DNA of 64,000 nt from Caulobacter sp. (GTDB lineage Bacteria > Pseudomonadota > Alphaproteobacteria > Caulobacterales > Caulobacteraceae). Below are positions 46,823 through 58,003 of this stretch, in pieces; the stretch's first letter is position 1, and each line of letters starts with the position of its first letter. The DNA lies in assembly GCA_030678995.1 (NCBI GenBank), contig JAUXTQ010000034.1, forward strand, positions 54,127 to 118,126, in the 5' to 3' direction. Below the pieces are notes generated by a model. The model ran no database searches. It saw only the letters and a list, made by a program, of their open reading frames with translations, and was not told the DNA's origin. The translations under genes were made by a program, and so were the position numbers.

Positions 46823-47170
46823 ATGAGAAAGCTCGTCCGGATCGGCCTGGCCACGGCGCTTTTGCTGGTGCTCGGCGCTGCGTGCGAAACCACCGACGGC
46901 GGGTCCGCGCCGACGCCGGGCCGGACGCCCGTCGCCGAGGGCGGCATGTGCGGCGGCATCGCCGGCTTTCAATGCCAGGCCGGCCTCTACTGCCAGATGA
47001 CGCCTGAGATGCAGCGGGCGGCGGACGGGTCCGGGATCTGCCGCAAGCGTCCCCAGATGTGCACCCGCGAATACCGCCCGGTCTGCGGCGCCGACGGCAA
47101 GACCTGGGGCAACGCCTGCACCGCCGCCGCCGCCGGCGTGAGCGTCGCCAGCCAGGGCGAGTGCCCCTGA
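46823..47170 (+). CDS. Kazal-type protease inhibitor domain lipoprotein
   Basis: The 115-residue protein has an N-terminal hydrophobic segment ending LGAACETT, a lipobox-like site. A Cys-rich middle (MCGGIAGFQCQAGLYCQM) is followed by a Kazal domain: CTREYRPVCGADGKTW, then NACTAAAAGVSVASQGEC, with the VCGxDGxTxxNxC core. Kazal domains block serine proteases. In a bacterium this is probably an outer-membrane or secreted inhibitor or adhesion module. No protease gene is adjacent. The start is preceded by ACGGAGACATGAT. Confidence 0.85.
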   Translation: MRKLVRIGLATALLLVLGAACETTDGGSAPTPGRTPVAEGGMCGGIAGFQCQAGLYCQMTPEMQRAADGSGICRKRPQMCTREYRPVCGADGKTWGNACTAAAAGVSVASQGECP

Positions 47171-47301
47171 CGCCGGAGCGGATGGCCGCTGACGGCGGGT
47201 CTGTGTCCGCGGGCGCACGGCGCGGCGCTATCGTCGGCGTGCCTGCGCGTCAGGATTGAAGCGCGTATCCCCGCAAGGCAGACTTGGGGCAGGGGAGTCC
47301 C

Positions 47302-48396
47302 ATGAAACGCGTCCTGTGCCTGTCTATCCTGACCCTCGCCCTGGCCGGCGCCGCGCCGGCCTTCGCCGGCGGGGTCAAGTCGCCCTGGCAGCTGAAGCTG
47401 CTGGAGGCCTGCAAGTCGCCGGCCTTCGTCGAGCAGACGAAGAAGAAGGCCCAGGCGCGGGACATCGAGGCGATGGCGGCGCTGGGGTTCCTCTATTCCG
47501 AGGCCTGCGGCGTCGACCTCGACGCCGAGGAGGCCGCGCGGCTGTGGCGGGAAGCCGCGGACCGGGGGCAGGCCGACGCCATGGCCTCGCTCGGCTATGT
47601 CTACAGCGAAGGGATCGGGGTCGAGCCGGACGAGGCCGAGGCCATGCGCTGGACCCGCAAGGCGGCCGAACTGGGCAACGTGCGCGGCCAGTTCAATATG
47701 GGCGTCAGCTACGATATCGGCCTGGGCGTGGCCGTCGACAAGCTGGAGGCCGTGCGCTGGTACCGCGCCGCCGTGATCCAGGGCGACGTCGATGCCATGC
47801 ACAACCTGGCCATCCTCTATCTCAAGGGCGACGGACCGGAGAAGGACGAGCGCGAGGCCCTGCGCCTGTGGCGCCAGGCGGCCGACCTGGGCGACCCCAC
47901 CGGCATGGCCCAGCTGGCCGCCATGGCCTACTGGGGCACGGGCATGGACAAGGACCTGGGCGAGGCCATGCGCTGGTGGCGCGCGGCGGCGGACAAGGGC
48001 GACGCCGGCTCGATGTTCTTCGTCGGGCTGATGTACGAGACCGGCGAGGGGGTCGCGGTCGATGACGCCCGGGCCCTGACCTGGATCCGCAAGGCGGCTG
48101 AGCTGGAGGACTCCAACGCCATGGTCAACATGGGTTTGCGCGCGGTCTCCGGCCGGGGCCTCGCCCGCGACCCGAAGGCCGGCCGGCGGTGGTGGCTGGC
48201 CGCCGCCCGCAAGGGCAACGCCGACGCCATGTACTACCTGGGTCTGCTCTATTCGGAAGGCGACGACGGCGTCGCGGTGGACAATGACGAGGCTGTCCGC
48301 TGGCTGCGCAAGGCGGCCCAGGCCGGCAGCCAGGAAGCCGCCCAGGTCCTGCGCCAGAGCGGCGTCGGCGTGGTCGCCCCGGCCGATCCGATCTGA
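47302..48396 (+). CDS. Sel1-repeat protein, secreted
   Basis: The 364-residue protein has a signal peptide (VLCLSILTLALAGAAPAFA, cleavage AFA-G) and then about seven Sel1-like TPR repeats such as AMASLGYVYSEGIGVEPDEA, AMHNLAILYLKGDGPEKDER and AMYYLGLLYSEGDDGVAVDN. Sel1 solenoids bind other proteins, often in envelope signalling or pole development. Start at the ATG of MKRVLC is chosen over one six codons earlier because it begins the signal peptide. No partner is evident. Confidence 0.88.
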   Translation: MKRVLCLSILTLALAGAAPAFAGGVKSPWQLKLLEACKSPAFVEQTKKKAQARDIEAMAALGFLYSEACGVDLDAEEAARLWREAADRGQADAMASLGYVYSEGIGVEPDEAEAMRWTRKAAELGNVRGQFNMGVSYDIGLGVAVDKLEAVRWYRAAVIQGDVDAMHNLAILYLKGDGPEKDEREALRLWRQAADLGDPTGMAQLAAMAYWGTGMDKDLGEAMRWWRAAADKGDAGSMFFVGLMYETGEGVAVDDARALTWIRKAAELEDSNAMVNMGLRAVSGRGLARDPKAGRRWWLAAARKGNADAMYYLGLLYSEGDDGVAVDNDEAVRWLRKAAQAGSQEAAQVLRQSGVGVVAPADPI

Positions 48397-48420
48397 CGCG
48401 GGGGACATGTTCGCTGGTCA

Positions 48421-48571
48421 GGGACAGACACCGCGGTGTCTGTCCCTGTGGAAGGGGCCGGAGATCGCTCTCCGGCCCCGCGGACGTAGGGGACATGTAC
48501 CGCAGGTACGTGTCCCCGAAATGCACCGTCCCGGGTATCGGGGACACGTACCGAAGGCGGTACATGTCCCC
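48421..48571. repeat. Run of four GGGGACA-type hairpins
   Basis: Four perfect or near-perfect stems: GGGACAGACACC/GGTGTCTGTCCC (48421-48446), GGGGCCGGAGA/TCTCCGGCCCC (48454-48479), GGGGACATGTACC/GGTACGTGTCCCC (48489-48517) and GGGGACACGTACC/GGTACATGTCCCC (48540-48571). It sits between converging sel1 and glnA genes. Sequence type resembles RAYT-linked REP elements. Confidence 0.85.
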
Positions 48572-48577
48572 TCTAAC

Positions 48578-49987
48578 CTAGCACTTGTAATACATGTCGA
48601 ATTCGACCGGGTGGGGGTGCAGGGCCAGGCGCATGACCTCTTCCATCTTCAGCTCGATGTAGCTGTCGATGAAGTCGTCATCCATGACGCCGCCCTTCTT
48701 GAGGAAGGCGCGGTCCTTGTCGAGGTTCTCCAGGGCTTCCTTCAGGCTGCCGCAGACCTCGGGGATCTTCTTCTGCTCGCGGGGCGGCAGATCGTAGAGG
48801 TTCTTGTCGGCGGGCGCGCCCGGGTCGATGCGGTTCTCGATGCCGTCCAGGCCGGCCATCAACAGGGCCGTGAAGGTCAGGTAGGGGTTGCCCATGGGAT
48901 CGGGGAACCGGCACTCGATGCGCTTGCCTTTGGGGCTGTCCACGTGGGGGATGCGGATCGAGGCGGAACGGTTGCGGCTGGAATAGGCCAGCTTCACTGG
49001 CGCTTCGTAGCCCGGCACCAGGCGCTTGTAGCTATTGGTGGTCGAGTTGGAGAAGGCGTTGATCGCCTTGGCGTGCTTGATGATGCCGCCGATGTACCAC
49101 AGGCAGGTCTGCGACAGGCCCGCGTACTGGTCGCCGGCGAACAGCGGCTTGCCGTTGTCCCAGATCGACTGGTGCACGTGCATGCCCGAGCCGTTGTCGG
49201 CGAACATCGGCTTGGCCATGAAGGTGGCCGTCTTGCCGTAGGCGTGGGCCACGTTGTGGATCACGTACTTATAGAGCTGCAGCCGGTCGGCCATGGTGAC
49301 CATGGTGTCGAACTTCAGGCCCAGCTCGTGCTGCGCCGGGGCCACCTCGTGGTGGTGCTTCTCCGGCTTCATGCCCAGCTCGCCCATCACCGCCAGCATC
49401 TCGCCGCGCAGGTCCTGGGCGCTGTCGACCGGGTTCAGCGGGAAGTAACCGCCCTTGGGCCCCGGGCGGTGGCCCATGTTGCCTTCCGGATAGCTCTTGC
49501 CGGTGTTGGCCGGCAGCTCGGTGGAATCGTAGCTGTAGCCGGTGTTGTGCGGGTCGGTGGACCACTTCACGTCGTCGAAGATGAAGAACTCCGCTTCCGG
49601 GCCGAAGTAGACCGTGTCGCCCACGCCCGAAGACTTGACGTACGCCAGGGCCGTCTTGGCTATCGAGCGCGGGTCGCGGCTGTAGGGGGTGCCGGTGTCG
49701 GGGTTCACCACATCGCAGAACAGGCACAGCGTGGTCTGCTGGTAGAACGGGTCGATGTAGGCGGTGGCCAGGTCCGGCCGCAGCTTCATGTCCGACTCGT
49801 TGATGGCCTTCCAGCCGGCGATCGACGAGCCGTCGAACATGGTGCCGTCCTCGAGGAAGTCGTCATCGACCAGGTCGATGTCGAACGTCACATGCTGCAT
49901 CTTGCCGCGAATGTCGGTGAAGCGGACGTCGACGTATTTGACGTCCTTTTCCTTGATCATCGCGAGAATGTCTTTGGCCTTGGCCAT
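48578..49987 (-). CDS. glnA: Glutamine synthetase type I
   Basis: The 469-residue enzyme makes glutamine from glutamate, ammonia and ATP as a dodecamer. Signature regions are [46 protein letters not shown] and the adenylylation site Tyr in NLYDLPP near residue 398. Length equals the GSI-beta class controlled by adenylylation. The true start is 49985-49987 ([15 protein letters not shown]); upstream in-frame sequence is shadow of glnB. It follows glnB by 49 bp. Confidence 0.97.
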   Translation of the reverse strand: MAKAKDILAMIKEKDVKYVDVRFTDIRGKMQHVTFDIDLVDDDFLEDGTMFDGSSIAGWKAINESDMKLRPDLATAYIDPFYQQTTLCLFCDVVNPDTGTPYSRDPRSIAKTALAYVKSSGVGDTVYFGPEAEFFIFDDVKWSTDPHNTGYSYDSTELPANTGKSYPEGNMGHRPGPKGGYFPLNPVDSAQDLRGEMLAVMGELGMKPEKHHHEVAPAQHELGLKFDTMVTMADRLQLYKYVIHNVAHAYGKTATFMAKPMFADNGSGMHVHQSIWDNGKPLFAGDQYAGLSQTCLWYIGGIIKHAKAINAFSNSTTNSYKRLVPGYEAPVKLAYSSRNRSASIRIPHVDSPKGKRIECRFPDPMGNPYLTFTALLMAGLDGIENRIDPGAPADKNLYDLPPREQKKIPEVCGSLKEALENLDKDRAFLKKGGVMDDDFIDSYIELKMEEVMRLALHPHPVEFDMYYKC

Positions 49988-50036
49988 TTGCCCTATCCCC
50001 TGAGCTGATGGTTCGAAACGAAGGTGGTTGGTGGTG

Positions 50037-52137
<2,101 letters not shown>

Positions 52138-52147
52138 TCCACCCTAG

Positions 52148-52263
52148 ACTGTCATCCCGGCCGCAGCGTAGCGGAGAGCCGGGACCCAGATTCGGCTTCA
52201 GACCCGGTGGGCGAGATTTGATGTGGGTCCCGGATCGGCCTGACGGCCGTCCGGGATGACAGT
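52148..52263. repeat. Long palindromic element, ACTGTCATCCCGG family (copy 4)
   Basis: ACTGTCATCCCGGCCGCAGCG at one end and GGCCGTCCGGGATGACAGT at the other, with GAGCCGGGACCCAGATTCGG and GTGGGTCCCGGATCGG inside. It matches 35183-35307 in order. It follows the thiolase-like gene. Confidence 0.82.
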
Positions 52264-52284
52264 GGTTTTGGTTTCGGAGGTCCG

Positions 52285-52854
52285 ATGGCCCGCACCTACA
52301 TGATCCGCCACGGCAAGCCCTCGGCCACCTGGGGTGACGACGACGACGATCCCGGTCTCGACGACATGGGTCACGCCCAGGCGAAGACGGCCGCCGCCAT
52401 CCTGCTGGCCCTGCCCGAGCATGCGCGGCCGACGCGCGTCGTCAGCTCGCCCCTGCGCCGCTGCCGCGAGACGGCCCAGCCGTTCGCCGACGCCCTGGGG
52501 GTCGAGCTGATCATCGATCCCAGTGTGGGCGAGATCCCGACGCCGAAAGGCGTTTCCCGGGAGGACAGGGGCGCCTGGCTGCGCGAGGCGTTCGGCGGGC
52601 GTTGGCATGAGATCAAGGGCGACCTCGACTATGACGCCTGGCGGCGGGAGGTGGCGGCCGCCGTGGCCGGATACGCCGGCGCGGCGGTGTTCAGCCATTT
52701 CGTGGCCATCAACGCCGCCCTCAGCGTGGCCGGCGGCGGGGACCTGGTGATGGCCTTCCGGCCGGACCACTGCTCGATGCAGGTCTTCGACACCGCCGAT
52801 GGCGGCTTGAAACTGGTCGCCAAGGGGCGCGAAGCTTCGACCCAGGTTCTGTAG
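52285..52854 (+). CDS. Histidine phosphatase family protein (phosphoglycerate-mutase-like)
   Basis: The 189-residue protein has the RHG active site in MIRHGKPSATWG, the second arginine in SSPLRRCRETAQP and the late His in VFSHFVAINAAL. An acidic stretch DDDDDPGLDDMG replaces the usual short loop. It is a small cytoplasmic phosphatase of unknown substrate. The short distance (70 bp) to nnr suggests possible co-transcription, though a hairpin lies between them. Confidence 0.88.
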   Translation: MARTYMIRHGKPSATWGDDDDDPGLDDMGHAQAKTAAAILLALPEHARPTRVVSSPLRRCRETAQPFADALGVELIIDPSVGEIPTPKGVSREDRGAWLREAFGGRWHEIKGDLDYDAWRREVAAAVAGYAGAAVFSHFVAINAALSVAGGGDLVMAFRPDHCSMQVFDTADGGLKLVAKGREASTQVL

Positions 52855-52855
52855 A

Positions 52856-52899
52856 GCGCGACAGCCGAAAGTGGATGCCGGTTTCGGCGCCCGTCGCGC
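52856..52899. repeat. Half-copy of the CCGAAA palindrome family
   Basis: GCGCGAC...GTCGCGC outer stem and CCGAAAGTGGATGCCGG core, matching the first hairpin of 9931-10040 (CCGAAAGTGGTTGCCGG). The second hairpin is absent. It begins two bases after the phosphatase stop. Confidence 0.72.
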
Positions 52900-52924
52900 G
52901 ACTGGCGAGAAGGTCGGAGATTTC

Positions 52925-54379
52925 ATGGGGTCGGCGCCGGATATCCTGACGGTCGAGGAGATGACGGCCGCCGATCGCGCCACCATCGCCGCCGGAACGC
53001 CGGGCCTGCTCCTGATGGAGCGGGCGGGCAGGGCGGTCGCCGAGGCCGTCCGCAAGCGCTACCGGCCCTGTCGCGCGGTGGTCCTCTGCGGGCCGGGCAA
53101 CAACGGCGGCGACGGCTATGTCATCGCCCGCATTCTGAAACGGCGTGGCTGGCCGGTCTGGGTCGAGGCGTTCGGCCAGCCGGCGACGGCGGACGCCCGG
53201 GCCATGGCCGTCAAGTGGCGCGGCGAGACCCTGCCGCTGTCCGCCGCCGTCCGGCCCGCCGAGCTGGTGATCGACGCCCTGTTCGGCGCCGGCCTCAGCC
53301 GCCCCCTGGAAGGCGCGGCGCTCAGCCGGGCCAAGGCCTCGCACCGCCCGGGCCCGCCGGTCGTGGCCGTCGACATGCCCAGCGGCGTCGATGGCGACAG
53401 CGGCAAGGTGGTCGGCGAGGCCGCCTTCCGCGCCGACGTCACAGTCACCGTCCATCGCCGCAAGATCGGCCACGCCCTGGAGCCGGGCCGGTCGGCCTGT
53501 GGCGAGGTGGTCGTCGCCGACATCGGGCTGGGCGCGACCACGGGCGGGGTGGTGGAGAACCGGCCCTCCCTGTGGCTGGACCGCTTTCCCTGGCCTGGCG
53601 CGGCCTCGCACAAGCATGCCCGCGGCCGGCTGGCGGTGGTCAGCGGCGACCAGACCCACACCGGCGCGGCCCGGCTGGCGGCGCGGGGCGGCCTGCGCAT
53701 CGGGGCGGGGGTGGTGACGGTGCTCTCGTCGCCGGCCGCCGCGCCGGTCATGGCCGCCCATCTCGAAGCGATCATGATCAGCGTGTTCGACAGCGAGCAG
53801 ACCCTGGTCGAGGCCGCCGACAAGGCCGACGCGGTGGTCATCGGACCGGCCGCCGGGGTGACCCCGGCCACCCGCGCCAACCTGTTCGCCCTGGCCCGCA
53901 CCGGCGCGGCCATGGTGCTCGACGCCGACGCCCTGACCGTGTTCCGCGACAAGCCGGCCGATCTGTTCAGCGCGCTGGACCGCGACGACGTCCTGACCCC
54001 CCATGTCGGCGAGTTCGAGCGGCTGTTTCCCGGCCTGCTCAAGGCCGCCCCGCACCGCATCGCCGCCGCCCGCGAGGCCGCGCGGCTGGCGGGCGCCATC
54101 GTGCTGCTCAAGGGGGCCGACACGGTGATCGCCGCGCCGGACGACCGCGCCGCCGTCTGCCTGGAGGACGCCCCCTGGCTGGCCACCGCCGGCAGCGGCG
54201 ATGTGCTGGCCGGCTTCATCGGCGGGCTGATCGCCCAGGGCATGGACAGTTTCGAGGCCGCCTGCGCCGGCGCCTGGATCCACGCCGCCTGCGCCAGGCG
54301 CTTCGGCCCCGGCCTGATCGCCGAGGACCTGCCGGGCCTGGCCCCGGCGGTGCTTGGGGAGCTTTATGCCAGCCGGTAG
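52925..54379 (+). CDS. nnr: Bifunctional NAD(P)HX epimerase/dehydratase
   Basis: The 484-residue protein repairs hydrated NAD(P)H. The N-terminal YjeF_N (epimerase) half shows LCGPGNNGGDGYVIAR and DALFGAGLSRPLEG. The C-terminal ADP-dependent dehydratase half shows KHARGRLAVVSGDQTHTGAARLAA, LTPHVGEFERLFP, VLLKGADTVIAAP and ATAGSGDVLAGFIGGL. Both halves look intact. Its end overlaps by 16 bp with the convergent amidohydrolase gene. Starting at MGSAPDILTVEEM gives the family length. Confidence 0.95.
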   Translation: MGSAPDILTVEEMTAADRATIAAGTPGLLLMERAGRAVAEAVRKRYRPCRAVVLCGPGNNGGDGYVIARILKRRGWPVWVEAFGQPATADARAMAVKWRGETLPLSAAVRPAELVIDALFGAGLSRPLEGAALSRAKASHRPGPPVVAVDMPSGVDGDSGKVVGEAAFRADVTVTVHRRKIGHALEPGRSACGEVVVADIGLGATTGGVVENRPSLWLDRFPWPGAASHKHARGRLAVVSGDQTHTGAARLAARGGLRIGAGVVTVLSSPAAAPVMAAHLEAIMISVFDSEQTLVEAADKADAVVIGPAAGVTPATRANLFALARTGAAMVLDADALTVFRDKPADLFSALDRDDVLTPHVGEFERLFPGLLKAAPHRIAAAREAARLAGAIVLLKGADTVIAAPDDRAAVCLEDAPWLATAGSGDVLAGFIGGLIAQGMDSFEAACAGAWIHAACARRFGPGLIAEDLPGLAPAVLGELYASR

Positions 54380-55410
54380 ACGCGCCTGGCCGTCCCCGAG
54401 AACAGGTCCGCCTTCTCCGCGTCCGAGGCCCCGGCGGCGATGCGTTTGAAGGCGTTCCACAGGGTGGCATAGTCGCAGCCCCAGCGGTCGACGGGGAAAT
54501 TGCTCTCGAACATGCAGCGGTTCGGGCCAAAGGCCTCGATGCAGGTCTCGACATAGGGCCGCCACAGGTCCGCCAGCGCCTGGGACGAGGGCCGCGCCAC
54601 GCCGTCCAGGCCGGGAAAGCCGGGGAAGGGCATGGCCAGGCCGCCGAGCTTCACCGTCACCTTCGGCGACTTCGCCAGCGCGCGAATGTTGTCCCGCCAG
54701 ACCCCGAACCGCTCCTCCAGCCGCCCGGCATAGGTCCCGATGCCCAGCGGCGTGCCGACGTGGTCGAGGATGATGTCGGTGTCGGGGAAGGCCCGGGCCA
54801 GGTCGATCAGCTCCGGCAGCTGCGGCTCCAGCAGCCAGGCGTCGAACGACAGGCCCATCGGCGTCAGCCGGGCGAAGCCGGCGCGGAAGGCGCTCTCGGC
54901 CATCAGACCGGCGGGCGTCTGCGACATCGGCCCCAGCACCGCCGGGTCGGCGTCCCGGGCGGTAACGTGGCGGATGCCCTTGAACCGCCCGCCGCCGGCG
55001 GCGATCTCGGCCTCCAGCACCGCCGCCGCCCCGTCGCCGAGCAACAGGTCCGCGTGTCCGACGATGCCGTCGCAGGCCCGGAAGGGTCCGTAGATCCCGC
55101 TGGCGCTCATCGCCGCCACGCCGTTGACGAACTCCACCTCGCCCACGGGCGCCATGCCGGGCGCGGCGTCCGCGCGGTAGAAGGCGCCGCACTGCAGATA
55201 GACCGTAGCGGTGACGTTGTGGCCGCTGCCCGCGTCGGCGCGCAGCTCGTCCAGCAGATAGCGGGGCGTCAGGCGGATGACCGCCTCGAACGGATGTCCG
55301 TCCGGGCGGGCGGGCGGCACGACAGGCCGATCCCACAGGTGATGGTGCGGGTCGATGATCGGAAGGTCGGGCTCGAGGATCGCCTCCGGCGTCGCGGTCT
55401 CTGTGCTCAT
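54364..55410 (-). CDS. TIM-barrel amidohydrolase (amidohydrolase_2 family)
   Basis: The 348-residue metal-dependent hydrolase has the HxH motif in IIDPHHHLWDRP, a central VILDHVGTP region (ILDHVGTPLGIGTYAG) and the terminal MFESNFPVDRWGCDY segment with the conserved Asp. Family members hydrolyse lactones or decarboxylate aromatic acids. The start MSTETATPEAILEPD is 8 codons into the longest frame. It is divergent from the P450 gene. Confidence 0.88.
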   Translation of the reverse strand: MSTETATPEAILEPDLPIIDPHHHLWDRPVVPPARPDGHPFEAVIRLTPRYLLDELRADAGSGHNVTATVYLQCGAFYRADAAPGMAPVGEVEFVNGVAAMSASGIYGPFRACDGIVGHADLLLGDGAAAVLEAEIAAGGGRFKGIRHVTARDADPAVLGPMSQTPAGLMAESAFRAGFARLTPMGLSFDAWLLEPQLPELIDLARAFPDTDIILDHVGTPLGIGTYAGRLEERFGVWRDNIRALAKSPKVTVKLGGLAMPFPGFPGLDGVARPSSQALADLWRPYVETCIEAFGPNRCMFESNFPVDRWGCDYATLWNAFKRIAAGASDAEKADLFSGTARRVYRLA

Positions 55411-55540
55411 AGTCCTGTCCTCGCCCGTTTCCATCAGCCATGGTCGGCCAGCAGGACCGGTGACGGCAAGAGGGACCGGCGTATATGATCACTGTTCTCC
55501 CGGCGTCGCCGCTCCAGGCCGCCCTCACCGGAACCGCCCG

Positions 55541-56773
55541 ATGACCGACAAGCCGCTGCCCTCCATCATCGAGCTCACGCCGCTCAACCCGGCCTATCAG
55601 GTCGATCCGCACCAGGTGCTCGACGACCTGCGCAGCCGCTGTCCGGCGCACCGGGACCCGACCTCCGGCAGCGTGCTGCTGACCCGCTACGCCGACGTCC
55701 GGGCGGTGGTGAACAACCGCGACATGTGGCGCGACGCGATGAAGGCCGAAGAGGGAGCGATCATGCAGCGGCGCTTCCTTGAGGCCGTCCCCGAGGGCGT
55801 CCCCCGCACCCATGTCACCAGCATCCTGACCCTGGACGATCCCGACCACGCCCGCATCCGCCAGCCCCTGGCCCAGGCCCTCTATGCCCGGGTAGCGAAG
55901 TTCCGGCCGGAGATGGAGCGGCTGGTGGACGCCACCCTCGACGCCATCGGCGACGAGATCGAGTTCGACCTGATGGAGCGGTTCTGCATCCCGATCCCGA
56001 TCGACGCCATCGCCCGCATCCTGGGGGTCGACCAGAGCCGGCTGGCGGAGTTCCGCGCCTGGTCTGAGGGCGTGATCCAGGGTCTCAACCCGTTCCGCAA
56101 CGCCGAGCAGACGGCGGTCATGGAGGCCTCCCAGATCTCCCTGCGGACCTATTTCGCCGAGCTGATGGCCGCCCGCCGCGCCGAGCCTCGGGACGACCTG
56201 ATCAGCGACATGGTCCAGCTGCAGGCCGCCGGCGCCGATCTCGACGACGACGAGCTGCGCCTCAACCTTCAGGCCCTGCTGGTCGGCGGCAACCTGACCA
56301 CCACCGACCTGATCGGCAACACGGTGCGCAACCTGCTGCTCAATCCCGGCGAGCTGGCCAAGCTGAAGGCCGACCCGGGCATCATCAACGCGGTGGTCGA
56401 GGAGGCCCTGCGATTCGAGCCGCCGGTGGACGTCACTGGGCGGATCGCCTCCGGCGACATGGAGTTCAGCGGCTGTCCGCTGCACGCCGGCCAGTCGATC
56501 ACCGTCTCCCTGCGGGCGGCCAACCACGATCCGGAGACTTTCGAGGACCCGCACCGCTTCGACGTCAGCCGCAAACACAAGTCCCACGTGGCCTTCGGCG
56601 GCGGCGCCCACATGTGCATCGGCGCCCCCCTGGCCCGGCTGGAGACCAGCATCGCCCTGGTCAAGCTGTTCGCGCGCTACCCCAACCTGCGGCTGGCCAA
56701 TCCCGACGAGACGCCGTCCTGGAGGACACTGCCGTTCTTCCGCGGCATGGAACGGCTGGACGTGATCGCGTGA
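55541..56773 (+). CDS. Cytochrome P450
   Basis: The 410-residue soluble P450 has the haem-thiolate loop FGGGAHMCIGAPLARLE, the ExxR in VVEEALRFEP and an I-helix LLVGGNLTTTDLIG (Gly and Thr-rich as in oxygen activation). No membrane anchor. It resembles bacterial CYP families that hydroxylate terpenes, steroids or fatty acids. No ferredoxin or reductase gene is adjacent. It is followed by an AraC-type regulator in the same direction, 22 bp away. Confidence 0.93.
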   Translation: MTDKPLPSIIELTPLNPAYQVDPHQVLDDLRSRCPAHRDPTSGSVLLTRYADVRAVVNNRDMWRDAMKAEEGAIMQRRFLEAVPEGVPRTHVTSILTLDDPDHARIRQPLAQALYARVAKFRPEMERLVDATLDAIGDEIEFDLMERFCIPIPIDAIARILGVDQSRLAEFRAWSEGVIQGLNPFRNAEQTAVMEASQISLRTYFAELMAARRAEPRDDLISDMVQLQAAGADLDDDELRLNLQALLVGGNLTTTDLIGNTVRNLLLNPGELAKLKADPGIINAVVEEALRFEPPVDVTGRIASGDMEFSGCPLHAGQSITVSLRAANHDPETFEDPHRFDVSRKHKSHVAFGGGAHMCIGAPLARLETSIALVKLFARYPNLRLANPDETPSWRTLPFFRGMERLDVIA

Positions 56774-56795
56774 GAGGTGACCGCCGGGCGGGCCG

Positions 56796-57866
56796 ATGAC
56801 GTCGAGTGACACTCTCGAGCTCCTGATCCGCGGCGCGGCCGTCGGCGCCTACCTGGGCGTCGCCCTGATCGTCGGCCTTGGCGGCCGGTCGCCGGCGCGG
56901 GTGGCCGGCGTCCTGTTCAGCCTGGCGGCGGCGGCCCACACCCTGACCCAGGCTCCGCAGATCGACGCCGGATTTGTCTGGGCCTGGGCCCCGGTCTGGG
57001 CCTTCTCGGCGATGGGCTCGGGCTTGTTCTGGGCCTTCGCGACGGAGCTGTTCGAGGACCGGCCGCGCCTCGAGCCGCTGCGATTTCTTCCGGCCGCGGC
57101 GCTACTGGCGGTCGCGATCTCGGGTAACCTGGCGCAGCCATCGGTGGGACGAGGTTTGTGGCTAACCCACAACCTGGTCGGCGCCAGTCTGATGGTCCAC
57201 GTGCTCGTCGTCATCGCCGTCGGCTGGCGCGGGGATCTGGTGGAGCCGCGCCGGCGGCTGCGCGGGCCGATCCTCGGGGCCGGCGCACTCTATGTCCTGT
57301 CGGTCACGTTCGTGCAGTCGGGGGAGCTGTTCCTGGGTTCGGCGGAGGCCCTGTCACCGATCGCGGCGGTCGTCCTGGTCCTGCTGGGCCTGCTTTCCCT
57401 GGTCGTGTTCACCAAGGCCGACCCCGCTCTGTTTGGGCCAACGACGCTGGCGCGCGTGGAGGCCGGCGGGACAGGCGGCTCTCCCACGCTCGAACCCGAG
57501 GAAGCGGCCATGGCCGCCAAGCTTGACCGGCTCATGCGTGAGGAGCGCCTCTATCGGCTGGAGACCCTCTCCATCGCCGCGCTCGCCCTGCGGCTGGGAC
57601 TTCCCGAATACCGGTTGCGCCGCCTGATCAATCAGCGGCTCGGCCATCGAAACTTCGCCGCCTTTCTCAACCAGTGGCGGATCGGCGAAGCCAGGGCCGC
57701 CCTGCTTGACGTTTCGCAGCGGGAAGTCCCCATCTCCACCATCGCGCTCGATGCCGGGTTCCAGTCGCTCGGGCCCTTCAACCGCGCGTTCCGGGCGGAA
57801 ACGGGTCTCACGCCGACCGCGTTTCGGGCCCGCGCGGCGGGCGAGACGCTGGCGTCAACCGCTTGA
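56796..57866 (+). CDS. Membrane-embedded AraC-family regulator
   Basis: The 356-residue protein has six to seven predicted membrane helices in its first 210 residues (AAVGAYLGVALIVGLGG, LLFSLAAAAHTL-type stretches) and a C-terminal AraC helix-turn-helix (SIAALALRLGLPEYRLRRLI and PISTIALDAGFQSLGPFNRAF). The design resembles other 7TM-AraC proteins that may sense lipids or small molecules. It may control the P450 and the downstream desaturase; the latter starts 138 bp later. Confidence 0.85.
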   Translation: MTSSDTLELLIRGAAVGAYLGVALIVGLGGRSPARVAGVLFSLAAAAHTLTQAPQIDAGFVWAWAPVWAFSAMGSGLFWAFATELFEDRPRLEPLRFLPAAALLAVAISGNLAQPSVGRGLWLTHNLVGASLMVHVLVVIAVGWRGDLVEPRRRLRGPILGAGALYVLSVTFVQSGELFLGSAEALSPIAAVVLVLLGLLSLVVFTKADPALFGPTTLARVEAGGTGGSPTLEPEEAAMAAKLDRLMREERLYRLETLSIAALALRLGLPEYRLRRLINQRLGHRNFAAFLNQWRIGEARAALLDVSQREVPISTIALDAGFQSLGPFNRAFRAETGLTPTAFRARAAGETLASTA

Positions 57867-58003
57867 GTCAAAGCCGAAAGTACAGACCCAGCCATCCCTG
57901 CTTCACAATCGGCTAGCCGCATTTCGACAACGGCGAGCGCGGCGCTCCAGTCTGACCGACCTTCGATCCGGGCGAACCGATCGCCCGGCAGGAGGAGTTC
58001 GCC

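Noticed and set aside
52721-56812. 1363-residue minus-strand open frame across nnr, the amidohydrolase and P450
   Set aside because: It shadows three recognised genes and has no coherent domain content apart from a stretch read in the wrong frame.
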